Part shown: positions 1 through 7,720 of the stretch, one piece after another
How positions within the stretch are numbered: the stretch's first letter is position 1
Layout: each line of letters opens with the position of its first letter
Source of the DNA: Hymenobacter sp. DG25B
GTDB taxonomy: Bacteria > Bacteroidota > Bacteroidia > Cytophagales > Hymenobacteraceae
NCBI RefSeq assembly: GCF_000801315.1
Contig: NZ_CP010054.1
Coordinates: 992,001-1,056,000, forward strand
Direction of reading: 5' to 3'
Length of the DNA: 64,000 nt
Program-made: the position numbers and the translations under genes
The notes under the pieces: model-generated
Database searches by the model: none
Seen by the model: the letters and a program-made list of their open reading frames with translations, nothing else
Told to the model about the DNA's origin: nothing

Positions 1-1455
1 GAGGAGCGTTTGGGCCACCCCAAAGTAATAATCGGTATTCGCCTCCATTTTAATAGGCGAATACAGGGTGAAAGTATGCTCCTGGCCCAGATCATCTGCC
101 AGAACACGGTAGTTAGGCGAACGGCCGATGACTTTGCCGGCGGCATCCAGTACCACGCCATACACCGTCTGGCCCGTGTTATAGGTGCTGTTGCCTACCA
201 GAATTTTGATGGCCTCTATGGCTTTGGGCTGAAGCAGGGCGTGCCGCACCAGCGTAAGCCGCTCATCGTAGCGCCGGGTATTAACCAGAACCGGGGAGTT
301 ATCCGCGTAGCTCAGGAGTGAGGGACTCACCTCCTGCGTTACTGTTAGCGCGTTGTTGGTATTGTCATCATCTTCCGTCACGCGCACAGTAACCTGGTTG
401 GTGCCGCTCTGGGCCGGGGTGTAGCCCTCAAACTCTACCAACACCGTCTCATACTGCGGCAACTCAATAGTGCGGGTGTTGGTGAATTCAGTGGCCCCGG
501 TTACTGTAAGCGTCACTTTCAGGGCGCTTATGGCGTTCATCCCCGTATTGGCAATGCGCGCAGATACTTTGTGCGGCAAGACGCCCGTAAGGGGCAACTG
601 GCCGAGCGTGTAGATATTGGCTACGGTAACATCCTGCAGCGGCGTGCTCTTAAACTGGAATGTGATACCGGGGGTGGGTAATTCCGTGCGGCGCGTACCA
701 AATGCACTGGTATTAGAGGTGTACTTGGTATTAATGGCTTTGGCCGATGCCCAGGTTGCTATGCTGGTTTTGCCAACCATTACCTGCTGGTACTCGGCTA
801 TGCCGGAGCCCTTTATGCCCACCGCAGCCAGCAGAGGACTGACGGCATTGCTGGTAGGCGTAATGGTGTCGTAGATGAACTCAATGGTATTGCTGGTTTC
901 GTAGAGCTTTACCTGGAACGACATGCTCTCAAATTGACGGAGCTTCGTCAATCCCAGGTCGGCTACGTTTTTCCACTGAATGGTGCACACCCGGTTAGGC
1001 GCTGTGCCGGTGGTGGCCACGCGGTATTCGGGCGTTTTGGTAGCGGACCCCGCCAGATTCATGCTGAAGGGCGCAATCAGGTTTACATCGGCAGGGTCAG
1101 CGCTGGTAATGGGGCCACCCATTATAGAACCTTCCTGCTCCGATTTGGAGGTTTTGGGGGCCTCATTGCCCAGCCGCAGAAACCCGTTGGTATTGAAAAT
1201 AAACTGCGTGAAAGCCCGCCCATTGAACTGGAAAGTAAACCCGATTTCCTGCGGGGCCGAGTTGTAAGTATCCGGCGTGGGCAGCGTAATAACTGTTCCT
1301 TCCGGGCCCAGGTCGGTGTAGGTGCCCGCAAACAGGGAGAATCCCCGGCTGGAATAGTTCAGGCGCTGGGCCTGGACTGGCGCAGCCGCCAGGAAAAGTG
1401 CCAGGCAAACCAGTGCCCGGAAGGAAAGCTGAAGTAAAGGGTACAGTTTCTTCAT
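1..1455 (-). CDS. Large secreted protein with CARDB-like domain (partial, C-terminus beyond window)
   Basis: The frame is open from an ATG at 1455 to the left edge, giving 485 codons without a stop. Residues 1-29 form a clear signal peptide (basic MKK start, hydrophobic core, cleavage after VQA). Residues about 30-265 form a beta-rich module with the 'FQFNGRAFTQFIFNTNGFLRLG-like' layout common at the front of Bacteroidota T9SS cargo. Residues about 272-375 resemble a CARDB/APHP Ig-like domain, with an acidic Asn-rich 'TEDDDNTNN' turn. The rest visible is beta-rich and unassigned. A C-terminal T9SS sorting domain is expected but lies outside the window. It is transcribed away from the DUF2520 gene. 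Function unknown; adhesin or extracellular enzyme scaffold are both possible. Confidence 0.8.
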   Translation of the reverse strand, partial: MKKLYPLLQLSFRALVCLALFLAAAPVQAQRLNYSSRGFSLFAGTYTDLGPEGTVITLPTPDTYNSAPQEIGFTFQFNGRAFTQFIFNTNGFLRLGNEAPKTSKSEQEGSIMGGPITSADPADVNLIAPFSMNLAGSATKTPEYRVATTGTAPNRVCTIQWKNVADLGLTKLRQFESMSFQVKLYETSNTIEFIYDTITPTSNAVSPLLAAVGIKGSGIAEYQQVMVGKTSIATWASAKAINTKYTSNTSAFGTRRTELPTPGITFQFKSTPLQDVTVANIYTLGQLPLTGVLPHKVSARIANTGMNAISALKVTLTVTGATEFTNTRTIELPQYETVLVEFEGYTPAQSGTNQVTVRVTEDDDNTNNALTVTQEVSPSLLSYADNSPVLVNTRRYDERLTLVRHALLQPKAIEAIKILVGNSTYNTGQTVYGVVLDAAGKVIGRSPNYRVLADDLGQEHTFTLYSPIKMEANTDYYFGVAQTLL

Positions 1456-1616
1456 ATTAGTAAGTCAATAGGGACAGAATCAAATAAATCCTAAAAGCAA
1501 AGGTGCCGGTTTTAGCGCAAATTCGGGCAATAACTTTTAGCACTCGGCCAAGTTGAATAGCAAACCTCTGCGTTGAAAAAATAAGTCGATTCTTTCGGCG
1601 CATTTTTGTGCCCTCT

Positions 1617-2450
1617 ATGACAATGATTTCTGATTTGGGGCAGCGCGTGCTGGTAGTAGGAGCGGGGAAAGTAGCCGCGCAGCTGGTACCGGCGCTGGCC
1701 CGGGCGGGCTGGGAGCTGGCCGGCGTATGGAGCCGCTCTCCGGCACATGCTGCCGCCGTGGCCGCCACTGTGCCCGGCACTCCCGCGCTTTCTTCCCTCA
1801 ATTTTACCCTGCTGCCTCCCGCGGCCGTTTATCTGCTGGCCGTGCCCGATGCCGCCATTCCGGCGGTATTGCAGGAGGCGCGGTTTCCGGCCGGCAGCGT
1901 AGTAGCGCATACGTCCGGTACGGTGCCGCTGGCAGTATTTACCCCCTATCCAGCCCTGCGTGGGGGCGTGTTCTACCCGCTGCAAACCTTCAGTCCGGGC
2001 CGCCCCATCAGCTGGGCGCAGGTGCCCCTGTGCATTGAAGCCGCCGAGCCGGCCGCCGAGGCCCTGCTGCTGGCCCTGGGCCGTAGCCTGAGCCCCCAAC
2101 GCACCCAGCTGGTGGCCACGCCGCAACGCCAGGCTTTGCATATAGCCGCGGTTTTTGCCTGCAACTTCACCAACCATCTGCTCGGCATCAGTCAGCAGCT
2201 ATTGGCCGAGGCCGGGCTGCCCTTGCCGCTGCTGGAGCCCCTGGTGCGCGAAACCATAGACAAAGCCCTGAGCAACGCGCCGTTTAGCGTGCAAACCGGC
2301 CCGGCCGTGCGCTACGATGCGCCCACGCTGGCCGCGCACCGGGCGGCCTTAGCCGCCCATCCGGCCTGGCAGGCGCTGTATGCCCAGCTAACCACCGATA
2401 TTCAGCGCCAACATCCTCAGCGCCCGAGCATATCCGGCACGCAACTTTGA
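1617..2450 (+). CDS. Rossmann-fold DUF2520 protein
   Basis: The 277-residue product starts with a strand and a glycine loop 'VLVVGAGKVAAQLV' typical of a dinucleotide-binding Rossmann fold (residues about 10-120), with 'YLLAVPDAAIPAV' and 'HTSGTVPL' as in the F420/NADP-reductase-like family. Residues about 125-265 match the helical DUF2520 domain ('GVFYPLQTFSP', then 'NFTNHLL'). The reaction is not known; family members are annotated as putative oxidoreductases. The ATG at 1617 is preferred over an in-frame GTG at 1608; a second ATG at 1623 is possible. A weak promoter-like TTTTTG lies just upstream. In other Bacteroidota this gene is often near kdsC and the UbiA-type gene, as here. Confidence 0.85.
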   Translation: MTMISDLGQRVLVVGAGKVAAQLVPALARAGWELAGVWSRSPAHAAAVAATVPGTPALSSLNFTLLPPAAVYLLAVPDAAIPAVLQEARFPAGSVVAHTSGTVPLAVFTPYPALRGGVFYPLQTFSPGRPISWAQVPLCIEAAEPAAEALLLALGRSLSPQRTQLVATPQRQALHIAAVFACNFTNHLLGISQQLLAEAGLPLPLLEPLVRETIDKALSNAPFSVQTGPAVRYDAPTLAAHRAALAAHPAWQALYAQLTTDIQRQHPQRPSISGTQL

Positions 2451-2476
2451 TTCCGGAGGCTGCCTGCCTACCTTTG
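2446..2476 (+). promoter_or_regulatory. Bacteroidota-type promoter of the ferredoxin gene
   Basis: TTTG at 2446-2449 and TACCTTTG at 2469-2476 are separated by 19 bases, matching the Bacteroidota -33/-7 arrangement (TTTG, TAnnTTTG). The box is about 30 bases before the GTG start at 2508. It overlaps the end of the upstream DUF2520 gene. Confidence 0.7.
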
Positions 2477-2507
2477 TGCCCGCAATTTGCCACTTTACCC
2501 CCACGCC

Positions 2508-2837
2508 GTGAAAGCTGTTAATATCACCTTTAAATTCGAGGACGGACAGCCCGAGCAGACCCATGTGGCCGCAGAAGGAGAATCGGTGCTGGATGTTGCC
2601 CTGAACAATGGAATTCAGCTGCAGCACAACTGCGGGGGCGTTTGCGGCTGCAGCACCTGCCACGTATATGTGGTGCAGGGCGAAAATGACCTGCCGGAAA
2701 TCAGCGACAAGGAAGAAGATTTCATTGACCGGGCCGCTAACCCCCGCATCAACTCCCGCCTGGGCTGCCAGTGCGTGGTGCAGGGCCACGAAGACCTGGT
2801 TATTCTGGTGCCGCCACAGGATTTCCTGGGCCACTAA
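2508..2837 (+). CDS. 2Fe-2S ferredoxin, adrenodoxin/ISC type
   Basis: A 109-residue protein with the cysteine pattern of [2Fe-2S] ferredoxins: 'HNCGGVCGCSTC' followed some 45 residues later by 'LGCQC'. The 'CGGxCGCSTCHVYV' form is that of the vertebrate/ISC-type (adrenodoxin-like) branch, which donates electrons to iron-sulfur assembly and some oxygenases. I chose the GTG at 2508 (KAVNITFKFEDG follows) because the promoter box lies at 2469-2476 and a TTG at 2487 would give an odd N-terminus. The next gene, 100 bases on, is iscX-like, which supports a role in Fe-S cluster assembly. Confidence 0.9.
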   Translation: MKAVNITFKFEDGQPEQTHVAAEGESVLDVALNNGIQLQHNCGGVCGCSTCHVYVVQGENDLPEISDKEEDFIDRAANPRINSRLGCQCVVQGHEDLVILVPPQDFLGH

Positions 2838-2936
2838 TTTTCAGTTTATCCTGCTGATTTGGTATGCGGCCCGTTTATATAGCGCGCCAACTCCCCATCA
2901 GCACAGGGCAGCTGACCACTTTCAACTGATGATAAG

Positions 2937-3176
2937 ATGAATCATTTCGAGCCCCCCATCAAGTGGAGCGACCATGAGGATATTGCCATGGCGCTGTACG
3001 AGAAATTTGGCGACGACTTTTCCGAAGCCAAAATTTACCGCATCCGCTTCACCGATCTGCTGGACTGGGTACTAACCCTGCCCAACTTTGAAGGCACCCG
3101 CGAGCAGGCCACCGAAGGCCACCTGGAGCAGATTCAGGCCAAGTGGGTGTACGAGTGGCGCGACAATCAGAAATAA
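2937..3176 (+). CDS. iscX: Fe-S cluster assembly protein IscX
   Basis: A 79-residue acidic protein. 'IKWSDHEDIAMALYEKFGDDF' (first half) and 'RFTDLLDWVLTLPNFEG' are the two recognisable IscX blocks, and the C-terminal 'EQIQAKWVYEW' matches the family end. IscX binds the cysteine desulfurase IscS and iron, and modulates Fe-S assembly. It follows an ISC-type ferredoxin, but no iscS, iscU, hscA or hscB is seen here, so it is a split piece of the pathway. It has an N-terminal extension of a few residues compared with the enterobacterial protein. Confidence 0.85.
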   Translation: MNHFEPPIKWSDHEDIAMALYEKFGDDFSEAKIYRIRFTDLLDWVLTLPNFEGTREQATEGHLEQIQAKWVYEWRDNQK

Positions 3177-3277
3177 AAAGCCCGGGCCCGGCCCATTAGT
3201 TCTGGTCTGGCAGCCGTTGGTTGCTTTCCTGACCAGGACTTTGTTATATTTTGCCAGGCTCCCTTTATCCCGCTTGC

Positions 3278-3781
3278 ATGTCAGTAGTTGTAGAAATGCC
3301 GGATTTATCGGCAGTGAAGGCCTTTATTTTTGATGTGGACGGGGTGCTGACCGATGGCACGCTGCTGGCCCTGAACTCCGGTGAGCAGGCCCGCGCCTTC
3401 CACATCCGCGACGGATTTGCCATCCGGCACGCTCTGCGCAAAGGCTACCGCATTGTGGTCATTTCCGGCCGCGAGGAAGAAGGTGTCCGCCGCCGGCTGG
3501 AGTCCCTGGATGTCCAGGATATTTACCTGGGCGTCGATGATAAGATGGTCATCTTCAACAAGTACATCAACCTGCACCGGCTGGATCCCGCCCACATTGC
3601 CTACATGGGCGACGATATGCCCGATGTGGAAGTAATGCGCCGCTGTGCCATTGCCGCCTGCCCCTCCGATGCCGCCACCGATGTGCGCGAAATCTGCAAT
3701 TACATAGCTCAGCTGCCCGGCGGCAAAGGTGCCGTGCGCGAGCTGGTGGAAAACGTAATGAAGTGCCAACAGACTTGGTAG
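3278..3781 (+). CDS. kdsC: 3-deoxy-D-manno-octulosonate 8-phosphate phosphatase KdsC
   Basis: A 167-residue HAD-superfamily phosphatase without a cap domain. Motif I is 'FDVDGVLTDG', motif II 'VISGR', motif III the lysine of 'VDDKMVIFNKY', motif IV 'GDDMPD'. Together with the length this identifies the KdsC type, which removes phosphate from KDO-8-P during lipopolysaccharide core synthesis and works as a tetramer in the cytoplasm. The ATG at 3278 gives MSVVVEMPDLSAVKAF; an in-frame TTG at 3251 lies inside a promoter-like TATATTTTG (3245-3253) and is unlikely to be used. Confidence 0.9.
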   Translation: MSVVVEMPDLSAVKAFIFDVDGVLTDGTLLALNSGEQARAFHIRDGFAIRHALRKGYRIVVISGREEEGVRRRLESLDVQDIYLGVDDKMVIFNKYINLHRLDPAHIAYMGDDMPDVEVMRRCAIAACPSDAATDVREICNYIAQLPGGKGAVRELVENVMKCQQTW

Positions 3782-3831
3782 AGAGGGTTTTAGAAGATGT
3801 TTTTGTGAATTTGAGGGCCACAAAACACCGG

Positions 3832-3861
3832 TTGTGTTTTTATAAAATCCCTCTATCTTTA
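3832..3861 (+). promoter_or_regulatory. Promoter of the cold-shock gene
   Basis: TTG at 3832-3834 and TATCTTTA at 3854-3861 are 19 bases apart, one base from the Bacteroidota consensus. The 34 bases to the ATG at 3896 form a pyrimidine-rich leader without a clear Shine-Dalgarno sequence. Confidence 0.5.
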
Positions 3862-3895
3862 CAAAATCATCCATTCACTCTTTCTTATTCTTTTC

Positions 3896-4090
3896 ATGAA
3901 AACAGGAACCGTAAAATTCTATAATGAGTCGAAGGGCTACGGCTTCATTACGGAAGACGGCACGAAGGAAGACTTCTTCGTCCATGTTACCGGCCTTAAC
4001 GGGGGCCAGATTCAGCAAAATGACCGCGTGGAGTTTGACACGCAGGAAGGCCGCAAAGGTGTTAACGCGGTGAATGTGAAGAAACTGTAA
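3896..4090 (+). CDS. Cold-shock domain protein (CspA family)
   Basis: A 64-residue single cold-shock domain. The RNP1 motif appears as 'KGYGFI' and RNP2 as 'DFFVHV', which bind single-stranded RNA or DNA on an OB fold. Such proteins act as RNA chaperones, melting secondary structure and antagonising terminators. It is monocistronic, with its own promoter upstream and a strong terminator downstream. The name cspA is not assigned because Bacteroidota have several paralogues. Confidence 0.95.
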   Translation: MKTGTVKFYNESKGYGFITEDGTKEDFFVHVTGLNGGQIQQNDRVEFDTQEGRKGVNAVNVKKL

Positions 4091-4122
4091 GGCGCTTCGC
4101 CTGACAAGGTTTTTTGCTTGCG

Positions 4123-4158
4123 GAAAGCCTCTCCATCGTGGGGAGGCTTTCTTTTTTT
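4123..4158 (+). terminator. Rho-independent terminator of the cold-shock gene
   Basis: GAAAGCCTC (4123-4131) pairs with GAGGCTTTC (4143-4151), followed by seven T residues. It lies 33 bases after the cold-shock stop codon. Confidence 0.85.
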
Positions 4159-4223
4159 GCGGCCGGTACGTAGTCCGCGGGCCATGTGGCATCTTTGTAT
4201 CTTCCTCTGCGTTGCGCTTGCGT

Positions 4224-5129
4224 ATGGCTGCCCCGTTTCCCCCTGCTTCTGCGGCTACCGCGGCGCCTTCCGGTGCCGGGCTGCGGGAGCTATGGCGGCT
4301 GGTGCGCCTGCCCAATCTGCTCATTATCATGCTGTGCATGGCGCTGGTGCGCATGGGTCTGCTGCGGCCGCAGGTACCCCAGATAAAGCCGCTGGATGTG
4401 CCCTTTGCCCTGCTCATGCTGGCTACGGTATGCGTGGCGGCGGCCGGCTACATCATCAATGATTATTATGATGTAAAGATTGATGCCATCAACCGGCCTG
4501 AGCGCCTGGTGGTGGGCCGGGCCATCAACCGGCGCCACGCCATGCTCACGCACCTCATCCTGTCGGGGCTGGGTATTCTCATCAGCGGGGCACTGTCGCC
4601 GCTGCTGGGGCTGGTGCATATGGGCTCGGCACTGCTGTTGTGGGGCTATTCTGTACGGTTTAAGCGCGTGGCTTTGGTTGGCAATGTCAGTATTGCCGCC
4701 CTCACGGCTGCCTCGGTGCTACTGCCGGAATTGCAGCTGCGCACCGGCAACCAGGCCGTATGGGCCTATGCCCTGGCCGCTTTTCTGCTTTCCGTGGTGC
4801 GCGAAATCATTAAGGATATCGAGGATATGCGCGGCGATGCCCAGCACGACTGCCGCACACTGCCTATTGTGGCCGGCGTGGCGAAAGCCAAATGGGTGGC
4901 CGGCTTTTTCCTGCTGAACCTGGCCGTACTCCTGACCGGCGCCATTTGGCAGAGCCTGCAAATGCACCGCTGGGCACTGGGCGCCTGGCTGGCGGCGCTG
5001 GTGCTTTTCCCGCTGCTGGCCTTCGCCCGGCAGCTGGCCCGCGCCGACCGCAAGCAGCACTTTTCCCAGCTGAGCCTCTGGTGCAAAATGCTTATGCTGG
5101 CCGGTATCCTCTCCATGCTGCTGGTATAG
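4224..5129 (+). CDS. UbiA-family prenyltransferase (geranylgeranylglycerol-phosphate geranylgeranyltransferase-like)
   Basis: A 301-residue polytopic membrane protein with 7-9 hydrophobic segments. The first prenyl-diphosphate/Mg site is 'NDYYDVKIDAINRPER' (NDxxDxxxDxxNRP) and the second is 'DIEDMRGD', both required in the UbiA superfamily. The sequence is of the type annotated in Bacteroidota as geranylgeranylglycerol-phosphate geranylgeranyltransferase; the true substrate is not proven. ATG 4224 is chosen over an in-frame TTG at 4212. A CATCTTTG box at about 4190 resembles a -7 element. Next to kdsC and the DUF2520 gene, as in other Bacteroidota. Confidence 0.85.
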   Translation: MAAPFPPASAATAAPSGAGLRELWRLVRLPNLLIIMLCMALVRMGLLRPQVPQIKPLDVPFALLMLATVCVAAAGYIINDYYDVKIDAINRPERLVVGRAINRRHAMLTHLILSGLGILISGALSPLLGLVHMGSALLLWGYSVRFKRVALVGNVSIAALTAASVLLPELQLRTGNQAVWAYALAAFLLSVVREIIKDIEDMRGDAQHDCRTLPIVAGVAKAKWVAGFFLLNLAVLLTGAIWQSLQMHRWALGAWLAALVLFPLLAFARQLARADRKQHFSQLSLWCKMLMLAGILSMLLV

Positions 5130-5223
5130 CTAAGCTCAACAGTAAAACTTGGCTGCGGCTGGTACGTTAGGAATTGCGGCGGAGCTTTTGGCCCCTGCCG
5201 CTCACCTTATGTATTCCTGACTC

Positions 5224-6423
5224 ATGCGAATAATTACCCTGTTGCTGGCTGCCCTGTGGCTGGCACCGGCTGCTTTTGCCCAAACAACTGCTCCTGCCTC
5301 CGATTCTCTCCAAACCGTGCCGGCGGCGCCCGCCCCGGCGCAGCCAGCAGCCCCGGTAACGGCCGCCCCTGCGCAGCCACCCAAAAACCCGGCCGACCGG
5401 CCCAGCTTTATTCCGGCCCCGGTGGCCTTCTATGAGCCGGAAACCGGCTTTGCGGTGGGCGCAACCTTCCTGCCCACCTGGCGGCACGGCCGCGATACCA
5501 CCGTGCGCAAATCAAATGGGCGCCTGGGGGGCTGGGTTTCGCAGAAAAAGCAAGTAAACCTGCAGCTCTCGCACACCATTTTTACCCGCCAGGAGCGCTA
5601 CCTGCTTATCGGCGACATTCAGTATTTCGACTACCCTATTTTCTTCTACGGCATCGGCAATGATACCCGCAAGGAGGATGAAAGTGAAATTTCCTACAAG
5701 CTCATCACCATTACCCAACGGGCTCTGAAAAGCATCCGGCCCTACACTTTTGTAGGCGCCCAGTACCGCTTTACTGATCTGCGGGATATTCAGTCAGACG
5801 AGCGCACCACCACGGATGGGCAGCGGCCCAACCTTTTGCGTACCCTTTCAGCCCGTGATACGCTGAAAACCCGCATTTCCGGTTTCGGTCCCACCTTTAT
5901 CTATGATAGCCGCGACGTTATTCTCAGCACTTATCAGGGCCGTTATTTGGATCTGCAGGCCATTTTCAATACCAAAGGTTTGGGCAGCGACTACACCTTC
6001 ACGCGCTATGTGGTAGATGGGCGCTATTTCCTGCCTTTGGGCTCTAACCGCACCATCTGGGCCAGTCAGGTGGTGGGTATGTTTCATAATGGCACGGTGC
6101 CTTTCCGGGAGCTGGCTAATCTGGGGGGCGTGAGCCTGCTGCGGGGAATTTACGAAGGCCGCTTTCGCGACCGGCAGCTGCTGGCAGCCCAAACCGAGCT
6201 GCGACACCACCTGTTCTGGCGCCTGAATGGGGCCGTGTTTGCCGGCGTAGGGCAGGTAGCCCCCCATCTGAACGACATGTCCCTGGACGGTATCAAGCTG
6301 GCTGGCGGCGCGGGTATCCGCTTCCAGTTTAACCGCCGCGACCGGCTCAACATCCGCTTTGATTACGGGGTGGGTTCCGGCGGAAATAGCGGTTTATATT
6401 TTGGCGTAAACGAAGCTTTCTAG
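5224..6423 (+). CDS. Outer-membrane beta-barrel protein, BamA/TamA (D15) type, copy 1
   Basis: A 399-residue protein with a signal peptide (residues 1-20, ends AFAQ), a Pro/Ala-rich linker (about 21-62) and then a continuous beta-barrel ending in phenylalanine ('FGVNEAF'), the usual signal for outer-membrane insertion. The segment 'PVAFYEPETGFAVGATFLP' and the 'RGIYEGRFRD' loop are typical of surface-antigen D15/Omp85-like barrels. No POTRA repeats are present, so this is a barrel-only member and unlikely to be the essential BamA. It is followed at 90 bases by a clear paralogue. Substrate and role unknown. Confidence 0.8.
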   Translation: MRIITLLLAALWLAPAAFAQTTAPASDSLQTVPAAPAPAQPAAPVTAAPAQPPKNPADRPSFIPAPVAFYEPETGFAVGATFLPTWRHGRDTTVRKSNGRLGGWVSQKKQVNLQLSHTIFTRQERYLLIGDIQYFDYPIFFYGIGNDTRKEDESEISYKLITITQRALKSIRPYTFVGAQYRFTDLRDIQSDERTTTDGQRPNLLRTLSARDTLKTRISGFGPTFIYDSRDVILSTYQGRYLDLQAIFNTKGLGSDYTFTRYVVDGRYFLPLGSNRTIWASQVVGMFHNGTVPFRELANLGGVSLLRGIYEGRFRDRQLLAAQTELRHHLFWRLNGAVFAGVGQVAPHLNDMSLDGIKLAGGAGIRFQFNRRDRLNIRFDYGVGSGGNSGLYFGVNEAF

Positions 6424-6513
6424 AAACCACGCAGGCAACGGAAGCGGGCGGTAGTTGGTCTGGGTTAAACCTGTACATTTAGCAACCTTCCCTCTCCCAA
6501 CCACGCCCGCCGT

Positions 6514-7665
6514 ATGCCCGCGTTTCATTTTGGGGCCGCACTGCTGCTGAGTCTGCTCACGCTGCCCGCCGCTGCCCAGTCGCCTGCCCCCGATTCGGTA
6601 ACTACCAGTGCCCCCGTTAAAAAGCCGCGCCGCGTAAAAATTGCGGTGTTGCCCATCGTGTTTTCGCAACCCGAAACCGGGCTGGCCTACGGGGCCGCCG
6701 TGCTGCCCGTGTGGCGTTTTGGGGCCGATACCACCACGCGGAGCTCCAATGCCCGGGTGCTGGCCTACCGTACTCAGCGTAAGCAGTCCAGCGCCAGCCT
6801 TACCCATTCTATCTTTACGCCCGGCGAGCGGTGGTTTGTGGGCGGCGAAGCGCAGTACTTCAACTTCCCCATTTACTATTACGGCGTCGGTAACGACACC
6901 CGGAAAAGCGAGAAAAGCGACATTTCCTACGAGGTGTTTATCCTCAACCAGCGGGTGCTGAAACGCCTGCGGCCGGGCCTGTTTGTGGGCGGCCTGTACC
7001 GCCTCACCAACATGTACAATGTGCGCATTGATGATGCCCTCACCGATGACGGCACCCGCCCCAACTGGCTGCTGGAGCGCGACGCCCGCGAGCGGCAGGC
7101 CACGCTTACTTCCGGCATAGGCCCCGCGTTGCTCTATGATACCCGTGACAATATCCTGAGTGCCCACCACGGCCGCTTTCTGGATGCCAGCGTACTATTC
7201 GCGGGCAAAGCTCTGGGCAGCGACTATGGCTTTATGCGCCTGCAGTTTGATGCGCGCCAGTATTGGGTGCTGGGGCCGAAGGACGTAGAGCGTACCGTGC
7301 TGGCCGGGCAGGTGCAGGGCATATTTCATGGCGGCACGGTACCCTTCCGGGAGCTGGCTAACCTGGGAGGCGAGCGGATGATGCGCGGGATTTACGAAGG
7401 CCGCTTCCGGGACCGGCAGCTGGTGGCCGCGCAGGCTGAGGTGCGGCAGCAGCTTTTCTGGCGGCTGCGCGGTGTGCTGTTTGGCGGCGTGGGGCAGGTA
7501 CAACCTCAGGTTACCGATTTCCGCCCCGGCCAGTTTAACCTGGCCGGCGGCGCCGGTTTGCGCATTGATGTCAACCGCCAAGACCGGCTAAGCATCCGGA
7601 TTGATTATGGCGTGGGCTCCGGCGAGTCCAGCGGCGTATATTTTGCCTTTAATGAGGCCTTCTAA
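6514..7665 (+). CDS. Outer-membrane beta-barrel protein, BamA/TamA (D15) type, copy 2
   Basis: A 383-residue paralogue of the preceding gene. They share the block 'GTVPFRELANLGG', the block 'RGIYEGRFRDRQL', a 'YYGVGNDTRK' or 'FYGIGNDTRK' turn, and an identical type of C-terminus ('FAFNEAF'). The signal peptide is residues 1-21 (ends AAAQ) and the linker is shorter. POTRA domains are absent. TACATTTA at 6474-6481 is a near-consensus -7 box, so the second copy may be transcribed separately. The pair looks like an old tandem duplication, since similarity is clear in protein but not in long DNA blocks. Confidence 0.8.
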   Translation: MPAFHFGAALLLSLLTLPAAAQSPAPDSVTTSAPVKKPRRVKIAVLPIVFSQPETGLAYGAAVLPVWRFGADTTTRSSNARVLAYRTQRKQSSASLTHSIFTPGERWFVGGEAQYFNFPIYYYGVGNDTRKSEKSDISYEVFILNQRVLKRLRPGLFVGGLYRLTNMYNVRIDDALTDDGTRPNWLLERDARERQATLTSGIGPALLYDTRDNILSAHHGRFLDASVLFAGKALGSDYGFMRLQFDARQYWVLGPKDVERTVLAGQVQGIFHGGTVPFRELANLGGERMMRGIYEGRFRDRQLVAAQAEVRQQLFWRLRGVLFGGVGQVQPQVTDFRPGQFNLAGGAGLRIDVNRQDRLSIRIDYGVGSGESSGVYFAFNEAF

Positions 7666-7720
7666 CACACCAGCCGCAAAGCAGCAATCCAAAACCAGTT
7701 GATTGGCGTAGACCGCAGGA

